DNA from: Rubrivivax gelatinosus IL144
GTDB taxonomy: Bacteria; Pseudomonadota; Gammaproteobacteria; Burkholderiales; Burkholderiaceae_C
Reading direction: 5' to 3'
Assembly (NCBI RefSeq): GCF_000284255.1
Contig: NC_017075.1
Span: 4,154,001-4,218,000 of the forward strand
Length of the DNA stretch: 64,000 nucleotides
The translations under genes and the position numbers were made by a program. Positions 17,057 to 25,854 of this stretch are shown piece by piece. The notes below the pieces were generated by a model. It was not told the DNA's origin, made no database searches, and saw nothing but the letters and a program-made list of their open reading frames with translations. How positions within the stretch are numbered: position 1 is the stretch's first letter; every line of letters starts with the position of its first letter.

Positions 17057-18913
17057 TCAGCCGGCCACCGCCGCCGCCTCGTCGGCGTCGTCCTCGCCGA
17101 GGAAACCGCCGCTCTGGTGCGCCCACAGCCGCGCGTACAGGCCGCCGGCGGCCAGCAGGCTGCGGTGGTCGCCGACTTCGACGATGCGGCCGCGGTCCAT
17201 CACCACCAGCCGGTCCATGGCCGCGATCGTCGACAGCCGGTGCGCGATCGCGACCACCGTCTTGCCTTCCATCAGCTTGTACAGGCTGTCCTGGATCGCC
17301 GCCTCGACCTCGCTGTCCAGCGCGCTGGTGGCTTCGTCGAGCAGCAGGATCGGCGCGTCCTTCAGCATCACGCGCGCGATCGCGATGCGCTGGCGCTGCC
17401 CGCCCGAGAGCTTGACGCCGCGTTCGCCGACGTGGGCGTCGTAGCCCTGGCGGCCCTTGGCGTCGGCCAGGCCGGCGATGAACTCGGCGGCGGCGGCACG
17501 TTCGGCGGCGCGGTGCATGTCCTCGTCGCCGGCGTCGGGCCGGCCGTAGAGGATGTTGTCGCGCACCGAGCGGTGCAGCAGCGAGGTGTCCTGCGTGACC
17601 ATGCCGATCGCCGCGCGCAGGCTGGTCTGGGTGACGCCGGCGATGTCCTGGCCGTCGATCAGGATGCGGCCGCCGTCGATGTCGTACAGCCGCAGCAGCA
17701 GGTTCACCACCGTGCTCTTGCCGGCGCCGGAGCGGCCGACGAGGCCGATCTTCTCGCCCGGGCGGATGACGAGGTCGAAGTCGTCGAGCACCGGCTTGCG
17801 CGCGTCGTAGGCGAAGCGCACGCGCTCGAAGCGGACCTCGCCGCGCGACACCTCCAGCGGCTTCGCCTCGGGCTTGTCGAGCACGCTGCGCGCCTTGGAC
17901 AGCGTGCCCATGCCGTCGTGCACCGTGCCGATGTGCTCGAAGAGCTGCGCCATCTCCCACATCACCCAGTGCGAGATGCCGTTCAGGCGGAAGGCCATCG
18001 CCGTGGCCGCGGCCACCGCGCCCACGCCAACCTGGCCTTGCGACCACAGCCACAGGCAGACGCCGGCGGTCGAGGCGACGAGGCCCACGCTCAGCGCCTG
18101 GTTGGCGATCTCGAAGCCGCTGACCAGCCGCATCTGGCCGTGCACCGTGCCCATGAACTCCTGCATCGCGCTGCGTGCGTAGCGCGCCTCGCGCTGGGCG
18201 TGCGAGAACAGCTTGACGGTGCCGATGTTGGTGTAGGCGTCGGTGATGCGCCCGGTCATCAGCGAGCGTGCGTCGGCCTGCTGCTGGCCGACCTTGCCCA
18301 GCCGCGGCACGAAGAACATCAGGCAGCCGATGTAGCACAGCAGCCAGCCGGCGAAGGGCAGCACCAGCCACAGGTCGAAGCCGCCGACGATGCCGACCAG
18401 CGTCGCGAAGTAGATCAGCACGTAGACCAGGATGTCGGCGAAGATCATCCAGGTGTCGCGCACCGCCAGCGCGGTCTGCATCACCTTGGTGGCGATGCGG
18501 CCGGCGAACTCGTCCTGGTAGAAGCCCATGCTCTGCTCGAGCATCTGGCGGTGGAAGTTCCAGCGCAGCCGCATCGGGAAGTTGCCGAACAGCGCCTGGT
18601 ACTTGACCAGCGCCTGCACGCCGGCGAGCACGATGCTGCCCAGCAGCACGCCGCCCAGCAGCATCAGCGTGCGCCCTTCCTGCTGCCACAGCCGGCCGGG
18701 CTCGACCTTGGCGAGCACGTCGACGACGTGGGCCATCATGCTGAACAGCGCCGCCTCGAAGGCGCCGATGCCGGCGGTGAGGATCGTCAGCGCGAGCAGC
18801 AGCCCGCGCATGCCACGCGAGCATTCCCAGAGGAAGGCGATGAAAGTCTTGGGCGGCGTGGGCGGCAGCGCATCCGGATAGGGATGCACCAGCCGTTCGA
18901 AACGCTGGAACAC
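17057..18913 (-). CDS. MsbA-like ABC exporter, fused permease and ATPase
   Basis: A 618-residue half-transporter. The GTG at 18913 is preferred because GGAGA lies 8 bases upstream; a reading to 19135 adds only low-complexity residues. Six membrane helices span about residues 25–330 (for example GLLLALTILTAGIGAFEAAL and MLLGGVLLGSIVLAGVQAL). The ATPase domain (about 365–600) has Walker A GRSGAGKST, Q-loop in VTQDTSLL, signature LSGGQRQRIAIAR, Walker B ILLLDEATSALD and H-loop AHRLSTI. All are intact. Such exporters act as homodimers moving lipids, lipid A or drugs; the substrate cannot be told. Confidence 0.9.
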   Translation of the reverse strand: MFQRFERLVHPYPDALPPTPPKTFIAFLWECSRGMRGLLLALTILTAGIGAFEAALFSMMAHVVDVLAKVEPGRLWQQEGRTLMLLGGVLLGSIVLAGVQALVKYQALFGNFPMRLRWNFHRQMLEQSMGFYQDEFAGRIATKVMQTALAVRDTWMIFADILVYVLIYFATLVGIVGGFDLWLVLPFAGWLLCYIGCLMFFVPRLGKVGQQQADARSLMTGRITDAYTNIGTVKLFSHAQREARYARSAMQEFMGTVHGQMRLVSGFEIANQALSVGLVASTAGVCLWLWSQGQVGVGAVAAATAMAFRLNGISHWVMWEMAQLFEHIGTVHDGMGTLSKARSVLDKPEAKPLEVSRGEVRFERVRFAYDARKPVLDDFDLVIRPGEKIGLVGRSGAGKSTVVNLLLRLYDIDGGRILIDGQDIAGVTQTSLRAAIGMVTQDTSLLHRSVRDNILYGRPDAGDEDMHRAAERAAAAEFIAGLADAKGRQGYDAHVGERGVKLSGGQRQRIAIARVMLKDAPILLLDEATSALDSEVEAAIQDSLYKLMEGKTVVAIAHRLSTIAAMDRLVVMDRGRIVEVGDHRSLLAAGGLYARLWAHQSGGFLGEDDADEAAAVAG

Positions 18914-19137
18914 GGCGGGTCTCCAAGGCGCCTGGTGGGCGCGGCCGCGGCGGCGCGACGGGCCGGCGGCAAAGGCGGCCGGGTCGGCCGCGGGGCTGGC
19001 GATTATGGGCAAGCCGCGTGACACGCGCCGCGAGTGCCCGCTGCAGACGCGGGGGTGACAGCGCCAGGCGGCTCTGGGGCGATCTCTCCAATCGTGCTGG
19101 CTAAGATCGTCCGACAAGCACAACACCGGAGACAAGC

Positions 19138-20724
19138 GTGTACGACTACCTCATCGTCGGCGGGGGGTCGGCGGGCTGCGTGCTCGCCGCGCGCCTGTCC
19201 GAAGACCCCGGCGTGCGCGTCGCGCTGCTGGAAGCCGGCGAGCCCGATCGCAGCGCGCTGATCCACTGCCCCGCCGGCATCGCGCTGATGGCGCGCACCG
19301 GCCAGGCCAACTGGGCCTTCGAGACAGTCGCCCAGGCCGGGCTGGGCGGCCGCGCCGGCTACCAGCCGCGTGGCAAGGTGCTCGGCGGCTCCAGCTCCAT
19401 CAACGCGATGATCTACATCCGCGGCCAGCACGAGGACTACGACGGCTGGGCCGCCGAGGGCAACCCGGGCTGGGGCTGGGCCGACGTGCTGCCGTACTTC
19501 CGCAAGTCCGAGCACAACGAACGCGGCGCCGACGCCTGGCACGGCGCCGACGGCCCGCTCAACGTGATGGACCTGCCCGAGCCCAACCCCTGGTCGGAGC
19601 GTTTCGTCGAGGCCGGGCGCCAGGCCGGCTTCGTCGAGAACCGCGACTTCAACGGCGAGCGCCAGGAAGGCGTCGGGATGTACCAGGTGACGCACCGCGG
19701 CGGCGAACGCTTCAGCGCCGCCAAGGCCTATCTGACGCCGGCGCTCGGTCGGCCCAACCTGGAAGTGATCACCGGCGCGCAGGCGCTGAAGGTGGTGCTG
19801 GAAGGCAGGCGCGCCACCGGCGTCGAGGTCCTGCAAGGCGGTGCGCGGCGCGTGCTGTCGGCGCGGCGCGAGGTCATCCTCTCGGCCGGCGCGCTGCAGT
19901 CGCCGCAGTTGCTGCTGCTGTCGGGCATCGGCCCGGGCGCCGAGCTGCAGGCGCAGGGCCTGCAGGTCGTGCACGAGCTGCCCGGTGTCGGCCGCCATCT
20001 TCACGACCACCCCGACGTCGTGCTGCTGGTCGACGCGCCGGGCGCGGCCGAGACGGTGGGCGTGTCGCTCGGCGGCGCGCTGCGCGTGCTGGGCGGCGTG
20101 CAGCAGTGGCGCCGCCAGCGCCGCGGCATGCTGACGACCAACTTCGCCGAGTCGGGCGCCTTTTTGCGCACGCGCGCCGACGAGACGCGGCCCGACGTGC
20201 AGCTGCACTTCGTCATCGGCAAGCTGGTGGACCACGGCCGGCGCACGGTCTGGGGCCACGGCTGGTCGGCGCACGTCTGCGTGCTGCGGCCCAGAAGCCG
20301 CGGCCGCGTGACGCTGCTGAGCGCCGACCCGCTGGCGCCGCCGCGCATCGACCCCGGCTTCCTGAACGACCCCGACGACCTGCGCCGGCTGATGGCCGGC
20401 GTGCGGCTGACGCAGCGCATCCTCGAGCAGCCGGCACTCGCCGGCGGCGGGCGGACCGCGGTGGCCGGGCTGGACGACGCCGCGCTGGAGCGCTGGGTTC
20501 GCCAGCGCGCCGACACCATCTACCATCCGGTCGGCAGCTGCCGCATGGGGCCGGGCCCGGGCGACGTCGTCGACGCCGAGCTCAAGGTCAAGGGGATCGT
20601 GGGCCTGCGGGTTGCCGACGCTTCGATCATGCCGAACATCGTTTCAGGAAACACCAACGCCCCGACCCTCATGATCGGCGAGAAAGCCGCCGATCTCGTG
20701 CGCCGCGCCGCCGCGCTCGCGTGA
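19138..20724 (+). CDS. GMC-family FAD oxidoreductase (choline dehydrogenase-like)
   Basis: A 528-residue flavoprotein with a GTG start; CCGGAG lies about 8 bases upstream. The Rossmann FAD motif is DYLIVGGGSAGCVLAARLSE, the first GMC signature region is GKVLGGSSSINAMIYIRG and the second is SAGALQSPQLLLLSGIGP. The catalytic His is in YHPVGSCRMG near residue 463, and NTNAPTLMIGEKAADL closes the protein. Typical substrates are alcohols such as choline or aliphatic and aromatic alcohols. The stop overlaps the next start by one base (TGATG), so it is coupled to the LLM flavoprotein. Confidence 0.9.
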   Translation: MYDYLIVGGGSAGCVLAARLSEDPGVRVALLEAGEPDRSALIHCPAGIALMARTGQANWAFETVAQAGLGGRAGYQPRGKVLGGSSSINAMIYIRGQHEDYDGWAAEGNPGWGWADVLPYFRKSEHNERGADAWHGADGPLNVMDLPEPNPWSERFVEAGRQAGFVENRDFNGERQEGVGMYQVTHRGGERFSAAKAYLTPALGRPNLEVITGAQALKVVLEGRRATGVEVLQGGARRVLSARREVILSAGALQSPQLLLLSGIGPGAELQAQGLQVVHELPGVGRHLHDHPDVVLLVDAPGAAETVGVSLGGALRVLGGVQQWRRQRRGMLTTNFAESGAFLRTRADETRPDVQLHFVIGKLVDHGRRTVWGHGWSAHVCVLRPRSRGRVTLLSADPLAPPRIDPGFLNDPDDLRRLMAGVRLTQRILEQPALAGGGRTAVAGLDDAALERWVRQRADTIYHPVGSCRMGPGPGDVVDAELKVKGIVGLRVADASIMPNIVSGNTNAPTLMIGEKAADLVRRAAALA

Positions 20725-21749
20725 TGCGGCTGTCGGTGCTGGACCAGTCGCCGGCGGTGGCCGGCCGCGGCGAGGACGAGGCCATCCGCGCCAGCGTCGC
20801 GCTGGCCGAACACGCCGAGGCCCTGGGCTACGAACGTTTCTGGGTCAGCGAACACCACAACCTCGAGGCGCTGGTCGGCACCGCGCCCGAAGTGCTGCTG
20901 GCCGCCGCCGCGGCGCGCACACGCCGCATCCGCCTGGGCAGCGCCGGCGTCATGCTGCCGCACTACGCGCCGCTGAAGGTGGCCGAGCAGTTCCGCGTGC
21001 TCGACGCGCTGGCGCCGGGCCGCATCGACCTGGGTGTCGGCCGCGCCCCGGGCGGCGACCTGCGCACCGCCGCGGCGCTGAACCCCAACGCGGCGCTGGC
21101 CGCCGAGAGCTTCCCGCAGCAGGTCGCCGAGCTGCAGGCCTGGGTGGGCGGCGCGCGCCACGGCGGCATCGTCGCGCACCCGCGTGCGCCGGCCGGCGCC
21201 GGGGTCGCGCGCACGCCGGAGGTCTGGATCCTCGGCAGCTCGACCTACGGCGCGCAGCTCGCCGCCCAGCTCGGCCTGCCCTACGCCTTCGCCTACTTCT
21301 TCTCCGACGGCCAAGGCGTCGAAGCCGCGCTGGACCTATACCGCGGCCTGTACCGGCCGAGCGAACGCCACCCCAAGCCCGAGGCCACGATCTGCGTCTG
21401 GGCGCTGGCCGCCGACGACGGCGAGACCGCGCGCCAGCAGGCGCTGCCGCGTGAACGCTGGTGGCTGGACCGCCGCCGCGGCCGCATCGCGCCGCTGCAG
21501 TCGCCCGAGGAGGTGGCGCTGGCCGGCTTCACGCCCGACGAGCTGGCGCTGCTGGCCGGCGCACGCGAGCAGGCGCTGGTGGGCAGCGCCGCCGAGGTCG
21601 GCGCGCGGCTGCGCGCGCTGGCCTCGCGGCTGGCGCTGGACCACGTCGTCGTCAACACCTGGACCTACGACGAAGCCGTGCGCCGGCGCTCCTACGCCTT
21701 GCTGGCCGCCGAGTTCGGGCTGGCGGGCTCGCCCCAGGCGTTCTCGTAG
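20724..21749 (+). CDS. LLM-class flavin-dependent oxidoreductase (luciferase-like)
   Basis: A 341-residue protein starting MRLSVLDQSPAVAGRGEDEA. The family's TIM-barrel markers are ALGYERFWVSEHHN, TRRIRLGSAGVMLPHYAPLK, AEQFRVLDALAPGRIDLGVG and PEVWILGSSTYGAQLAAQLG. Members with this start (the MsnO8/YhbW type) use FMNH2 and oxygen, but the substrate is unknown. It is coupled to the GMC gene, perhaps forming a two-step oxidation unit. Its last 58 bases are overlapped by the oppositely oriented BluB gene. Confidence 0.88.
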   Translation: MRLSVLDQSPAVAGRGEDEAIRASVALAEHAEALGYERFWVSEHHNLEALVGTAPEVLLAAAAARTRRIRLGSAGVMLPHYAPLKVAEQFRVLDALAPGRIDLGVGRAPGGDLRTAAALNPNAALAAESFPQQVAELQAWVGGARHGGIVAHPRAPAGAGVARTPEVWILGSSTYGAQLAAQLGLPYAFAYFFSDGQGVEAALDLYRGLYRPSERHPKPEATICVWALAADDGETARQQALPRERWWLDRRRGRIAPLQSPEEVALAGFTPDELALLAGAREQALVGSAAEVGARLRALASRLALDHVVVNTWTYDEAVRRRSYALLAAEFGLAGSPQAFS

Positions 21750-22771
21750 ACCGCGTCCTGCCAGGGGCGGCGCGAGCGCCAGCCTTCGATCTCCAGCATC
21801 GGCGCCGGGTAGAAGGCCTCGACCGGCCCCAGGCAGAGGATGGCCAGCGGCATCGCGCCGGCCGGCATCGCCAGCAGCTCGGCCAGCGGCTGCGGCTCGA
21901 ACATCGACACCCAGCCCAGGCCCAGGTTCTCGACGCGCGCGGCCAGCCAGAGGTTCTGGATCGAGCAGGCCAGCGAGCAGACGACCATCTCGCGCGGCAT
22001 CGTGCGCCGGCCGAAGACCGTGCCGTCGTCGGGCGGCAGCGCGGCGACCAGCAGCTCGGCGCATTCGCGGATGCCTTCGACCTTCAGGCGCAGGAACTCG
22101 GCGGCGCGTTCGCCCATCGCGTCGGCGGTGGCGTCGCGCTCGCGGGCGACCAGCGCGGCGATCGCTTCGCGGCGCGCCGGGTCGCTGATGCGCAGGTAGC
22201 GCCAGGGCTGCATCATGCCCACCGAAGGCGCGTGGTGCGCCGCCTGCAGCAGGCGCTGCAGGGTCTCGGGCGTGATGTGTTCGCCGCGGCGGAAGTGGCG
22301 CATGTCGCGCCGCCCGGCCAGCAGGCGCTGCAGCCGGCGGGCGTCGGCCGGGCCGTAGTGTTCGCCGCCGGGGGCGGCCGGCGCCGCGGCCGGCGCGGCT
22401 TCGTAGTGCCGCGACAGGCGCACCGTCTCGCCGACGACCAGCGTGCCGGCGCCGGCGGCCAGCGACGCCAGGCCGGTGGCGACGACGGCCTCGCCGTCGA
22501 TGCGCGCGGCCGGGGTGTCGGCGGCCAGCCCGTGGCGTTGCAGCTCGGCGGCGATGCGCGCCGCCTGCGGGCCGCCGTCGGCGAAGACGCACGTCTGGCC
22601 CGGCTCGGCCAGCGCCGACCAGTCGGCCGTGTCCAGCGCCCCGGCGTCCAGCAGCACGCAGCGCGAGGCCAGCTCCGGCGCGGTCAGCGGGATGCCCGCG
22701 GCAAACACCGCGGCCAGGGCCGGCGGCAGGCCGGCGCAGGCGGGATCGGGACGGATTTCGGAGCAGGACAT
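21692..22771 (-). CDS. bluB: BluB-like 5,6-dimethylbenzimidazole synthase with N-terminal extension
   Basis: A 359-residue protein starting MSCSEIRPDPACAGLPPAL. Residues about 138–359 match BluB: GRRDMRHFRRGEHI, LLQAAHHAPSVGMMQPWRYL, AALPPDDGTVFGRRTMPREM and NLWLAARVENLGLGWVSMFE. This nitroreductase-fold enzyme cleaves FMNH2 with oxygen to make the lower ligand of vitamin B12. Residues 1–137 are extra: a segment with TCVFADGGPQAARIAAELQR and LAAGAGTLVVGETVRLSRHY that recalls the C-terminal half of corrin-pathway uroporphyrinogen methylases but lacks their SAM-binding N-terminus. The stop lies inside the LLM gene, giving a 58-base convergent overlap. No cobalamin riboswitch was seen upstream. 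Confidence 0.82.
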   Translation of the reverse strand: MSCSEIRPDPACAGLPPALAAVFAAGIPLTAPELASRCVLLDAGALDTADWSALAEPGQTCVFADGGPQAARIAAELQRHGLAADTPAARIDGEAVVATGLASLAAGAGTLVVGETVRLSRHYEAAPAAAPAAPGGEHYGPADARRLQRLLAGRRDMRHFRRGEHITPETLQRLLQAAHHAPSVGMMQPWRYLRISDPARREAIAALVARERDATADAMGERAAEFLRLKVEGIRECAELLVAALPPDDGTVFGRRTMPREMVVCSLACSIQNLWLAARVENLGLGWVSMFEPQPLAELLAMPAGAMPLAILCLGPVEAFYPAPMLEIEGWRSRRPWQDAVYENAWGEPASPNSAASKA

Positions 22772-22862
22772 CGGCAGCGGAGACGGGCACGCCCAGGCGG
22801 CGCGCCGCGATGATAAGGAGCGCCGCAGCCGCCGCCCAGCGCGCGCGGCCGTGCTCAAAAAC

Positions 22863-22941
22863 GAGGCAATCCAAAAAAACCCATTGCCTGGCGCGCACTT
22901 GCGCGCCGGCCCCACGGCTTGTCCACAGGGATGCCAACGTC
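22863..22941. repeat. Dispersed intergenic repeat, copy 1, with hairpin
   Basis: It contains GGCAATCC, an A-run, CCTGGCG and then TTGTCCACAGGGATGCCAACGTC-like sequence (22919–22941). The last 23 bases recur at 25484–25506 with one change. A perfect hairpin GGCGCGCA–CT–TGCGCGCC lies at 22890–22907. Read on the minus strand it is followed 10 bases later by a run of seven T, so it could also help end transcription of the phosphoesterase gene. Confidence 0.6.
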
Positions 22942-22967
22942 GGCCGGGGACATCCGGCCGGTGCCGG

Positions 22968-24317
22968 TCAGAGTGTGATCGACAGCGTGTTGTCGCCCGG
23001 CTGCGGGTCGTTCCACAGCCCGAGCACGAAGCCGCCGAGCATGGCCGTCATCGGGTCCGTGCTCTGCGCCATGGCCTGCAGCGTGGCCTGCACGCTGGCG
23101 TCGCTCAGGTGCTCGTCGCCGGCGTAGTGCGCGACCATTGCCGGCACGATCAGCGGCACCAGCATCGCGATCGTCGGCGCCGGCAGCGAGTACGGCGCCG
23201 AGCCCAGCAGCCCGGCGACCAGCGTCTGCAGGCCGGTCTCCAGGTAGTTTCTGGACCAGGCGACGAAGTCGTTCGGGTGGCCGGCTGTCGCCTTGACGGT
23301 GCCGCTGGTGATGGCCAGCGTGCCGGCGTCGCGGTCGATCGTCACCAGGCGGTAGGGGCTGGGCGCGGTGACCGTCGAGCCGGTCTCGACGTCGTGAACC
23401 ATGACGCCGCCGTAGCTGGCGCGCACGATGTCCTGGGCGTGATAGTGGCCGGTGAAGACCACCGTCAGCCCGGCCGCAGCGAAGGCGGCGGCCAGGGTCT
23501 GGCGGTCCTCGACGAGGTACTCGGGGAAGAAGCTCGACTGGCCGGGGAAGTGTTCGATCAGGCCGTGGTGCATGGTGCCGACGGCGGCGATGCCGCGTTC
23601 GCGCGCGATGCCCAGCCAGTGCTGCAGCCAGGCGAGCGTGTCGGCGCGCACGCGGCCGGCGGTGATCGGCGCGCTCGGATTCGCGCTCTCGGCATAACGG
23701 CAGGAGTCGATGGCGAAGAGCCAGACGCCCTCGCCCAGTTCGGTGACGTAGCTCAGCGAGGCAGGGTCGCGCGCGACGGCGTCGCCGTAGCCGCAGCGGG
23801 CGTAGATCGAGGCGAAGGCGGCGGCGTCGACGGTGGCCGCGGCGGTGGCCGGCACGCTGCGGAAGTCCTTGGCGTCGGGGTTGGCGACGTCGTGGTTGCC
23901 GGGGATCACGTAGGCGCGCACGCCCTGGGCGCGCAGCGCCTGCAGCTTGGCGGCGAGCAGTTCGTGGTTGACGCGTTCGCCGTCCTTGGTCAGGTCGCCG
24001 GAGATCAGCAACGCGTCGGGCTTGGCGGCGACGATCGCGGCCAGTGCGGCGTCGAAGATCTCGACGCTCTCCTTGATCATCTTGCGGTCCTGCAGCAGGT
24101 AGGCGTCGAGCTCGCTGCTGGTGCCCAGCGCCGTGGCGTCGTAGAGGTGCACGTCGCTCAGCACCGCCAGGCGCACCGGGCCGTCGTCGCCGCTGCCGCC
24201 GCAGCCGGTCAGCCAGGACGGCAGCGTGATGACGGTGGCCAGGCCGGCGGCGGTCTGCAGGAAGCGGCGGCGCGGCGGCGCCGGATGACGGGTGTTGTCG
24301 TTCGAAGAGGAAGTCAT
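22968..24317 (-). CDS. Tat-exported metallophosphoesterase
   Basis: A 449-residue protein starting MTSSSNDNTRHPAPPRRRFL. The Tat signal RRRFLQTAAGLATVITLPSW ends in a lipobox-like LTGC, so the mature enzyme may be periplasmic or a lipoprotein. The calcineurin-type metal motifs are all present: LSDVHLYD (DxH), ISGDLTKDGE (GD), VIPGNHDVANP (GNHD), TMHHGLIEHF and FTGHYHAQD (GHxH). It is probably a phosphodiesterase or phosphomonoesterase using two metal ions; the substrate is unknown. The C-terminal 130 residues have no recognised family. The start follows AGGACCGCC. Confidence 0.88.
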   Translation of the reverse strand: MTSSSNDNTRHPAPPRRRFLQTAAGLATVITLPSWLTGCGGSGDDGPVRLAVLSDVHLYDATALGTSSELDAYLLQDRKMIKESVEIFDAALAAIVAAKPDALLISGDLTKDGERVNHELLAAKLQALRAQGVRAYVIPGNHDVANPDAKDFRSVPATAAATVDAAAFASIYARCGYGDAVARDPASLSYVTELGEGVWLFAIDSCRYAESANPSAPITAGRVRADTLAWLQHWLGIARERGIAAVGTMHHGLIEHFPGQSSFFPEYLVEDRQTLAAAFAAAGLTVVFTGHYHAQDIVRASYGGVMVHDVETGSTVTAPSPYRLVTIDRDAGTLAITSGTVKATAGHPNDFVAWSRNYLETGLQTLVAGLLGSAPYSLPAPTIAMLVPLIVPAMVAHYAGDEHLSDASVQATLQAMAQSTDPMTAMLGGFVLGLWNDPQPGDNTLSITL

Positions 24318-24514
24318 GGCGGTCCTGTGGTGTTCGTGCTCACGGCACGACGGCGGGCATTGCAGGCGCCGGGCGTGATCGCCGGATGACGGCCGCACGA
24401 CATCCCGCCGGGCTTTGCGCCCCGTCAGGGCAGCGGGCATGCCGGCGCGGCCGCCACGGCTTCGTCATACACGCTTCACCCGGGCGTCACCCCGGGCCGC
24501 AACGATGACGGTCC

Positions 24515-25354
24515 ATGCCCGACACGACCCTGACCCCGCCGCTCGCCGCCGCCCCGATCGAGGACCGCGCCGGTGCCCTGAGCCCCCGTGCCCCGCTGAC
24601 GGCGGCGCCCGCCGCCGAGGCCGCGCTGCTCGTCGCCTGGGCACGCGACGAGGACGAGGTGCGCGAGGCCCAGCGCCTGCGCCACGAGGTCTTCGCCGGC
24701 GAGATGGGCGCGCGGCTGGAGGTGCCGGCCGGCACGCCGCCGGGGCTGGACGTCGACCGTTACGACGCCTTCTGCGAACACCTGCTGGTGCGCGCCCCGG
24801 GCGAAGCCGACGAGCCCGGTCCGGTCGTCGGCACCTACCGCGTGATGACGCCAGCGGCGGCCGCACGCGCCGGCGGGCTGTACAGCGACAACGAGTTCGA
24901 CCTCGGCCCGCTGACGCCGCTGCGCGCGACGATGGTCGAGCTCGGCCGCTCCTGCGTGCACCCGGACTGGCGCTCCGGCGGCGTCGTCATGGCGCTGTGG
25001 GGCGCACTCGCCGCCTTCATGGTGCGCAACGGGCTGGAGACCATGGTCGGCTGCGCCAGCGTCGGCATGCGCGACGGCGGCCATGCCGCCGCCAGTCTGT
25101 GGCGCCGTCTGGAAGCGACGCACCTGGCCGCGCCCGAATGGCGCGTGACGCCGCGGCTGGCGTTGCCGGTCGACGAACTGCGCCAGGACCTGCCGGTCGA
25201 CGCGCCGCCGCTGCTCAAGGGCTATCTGCGCTGCGGCGCGCGTGTGCTCGGCGCGCCGGCCTGGGATCCCGACTTCAAAACCGCCGACCTGCCGGTGATG
25301 CTGCGCCTGGCGGACCTGCCGGCGCGTTATCGCCGGCACTTCATCGGGGCCTGA
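24515..25354 (+). CDS. olsB: OlsB-like ornithine-acyl-ACP N-acyltransferase (GNAT fold)
   Basis: A 279-residue protein. After an Ala/Pro-rich N-terminus (1–35), the acyltransferase domain shows AQRLRHEVFAGEMGARLEVP, DVDRYDAFCEHLLV, VVGTYRVMT and VELGRSCVHPDWRSGGVVMA, the pattern of OlsB/hemolysin-like acyltransferases that add a 3-hydroxy fatty acid from ACP to ornithine. The product, lyso-ornithine lipid, is a phosphorus-free membrane lipid used when phosphate is low. No olsA partner is adjacent. A metallophosphoesterase is divergently placed about 200 bases away, which might reflect shared phosphate control; that is inference. Confidence 0.75.
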   Translation: MPDTTLTPPLAAAPIEDRAGALSPRAPLTAAPAAEAALLVAWARDEDEVREAQRLRHEVFAGEMGARLEVPAGTPPGLDVDRYDAFCEHLLVRAPGEADEPGPVVGTYRVMTPAAAARAGGLYSDNEFDLGPLTPLRATMVELGRSCVHPDWRSGGVVMALWGALAAFMVRNGLETMVGCASVGMRDGGHAAASLWRRLEATHLAAPEWRVTPRLALPVDELRQDLPVDAPPLLKGYLRCGARVLGAPAWDPDFKTADLPVMLRLADLPARYRRHFIGA

Positions 25355-25412
25355 GGCCGGCGGCGGCCTGTCCGCCCGCACGGCCCCGGTGCGCGCCGTC
25401 GGCGCGCGTCGC

Positions 25413-25506
25413 AGGCTGCCACAAATTGTGGCAATCCGATGAAAAGCCCCGTGAATCAAGCACCTGGCGACGCCGCGCACGAGTTGTCCACAGAGATGCC
25501 AACGTC
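25413..25506. repeat. Dispersed intergenic repeat, copy 2
   Basis: It shares GGCAATCC, AAAA.CCC, CCTGGCG and the final TTGTCCACAGAGATGCC–AACGTC (25484–25506) with 22863–22941, one mismatch in the last 23 bases. TTGTCCACA is one base from the DnaA-box consensus. Both copies lie between genes, near the 3' end of a minus-strand gene. Confidence 0.6.
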
Positions 25507-25654
25507 AGGCGTGGAAATTCACACGGAAGACGCCGCGACCCGGCGCACCGAGGCCGGGCACCGGGCGAACACCGCTTGCACCGAGGCGGCGCAGAGGGTG
25601 TCAGGCAGGGGAAACTGAGCAAGCTTCGGGCCTGCGGAGGCACAAAAGCCGGCC

Positions 25655-25695
25655 CAAAAAGCGAAACCCCCTCCGGCCCAGGGGACCGGAGGGGG
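25655..25695 (-). terminator. Rho-independent terminator downstream of ubiD
   Basis: On the minus strand CCCCCTCCGG, nine-base loop, CCGGAGGGGG (25695–25667), followed by TTTCGCTTTTT. It lies 160 bases past the ubiD stop in the right orientation. Confidence 0.7.
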
Positions 25696-25697
25696 CG

Positions 25698-25714
25698 GGT
25701 GACCACTGGTCACC
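25698..25714. promoter_or_regulatory. Near-perfect palindrome, possible protein-binding site
   Basis: GGTGACCA–C–TGGTCACC, 8-base arms around one central base, with no T-run. The symmetry suits a dimeric regulator, but it is far from any start codon. Confidence 0.35.
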
Positions 25715-25854
25715 GATGGAGCTCCAGAGGAAAGTGGTCCGGGGCTCCCGACGCGCAGGAATTGCGCCGTCTTCCTAGATGCCTGCGTTCAGGCATCTCG
25801 AAGTTAGGCGACGCGCCGCGCAGGTTCAAGGCGGATTTTCACGCCGCGTGCACG

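Larger units (their letters stand above)
25355..25854. other. 500-base intergenic region rich in hairpins
   Basis: No gene found. It holds repeat copy 2 (ending 25506), the ubiD terminator (25655–25695), a 17-base palindrome (25698–25714) and a perfect hairpin AGATGCCTG–CGTT–CAGGCATCT (25777–25798). It separates two convergent genes. Confidence 0.7.

Noticed and set aside
22772..22967. Cobalamin riboswitch upstream of bluB
   Set aside because: The B12-box type GCCACTG and surrounding conserved blocks are absent; the region is explained by the dispersed repeat and a hairpin.
25803..25809. GTTAGGC in the ubiD downstream region as a stray attC core
   Set aside because: There is no partner core or stem around it and no cassette ORF; seven bases can recur by chance.
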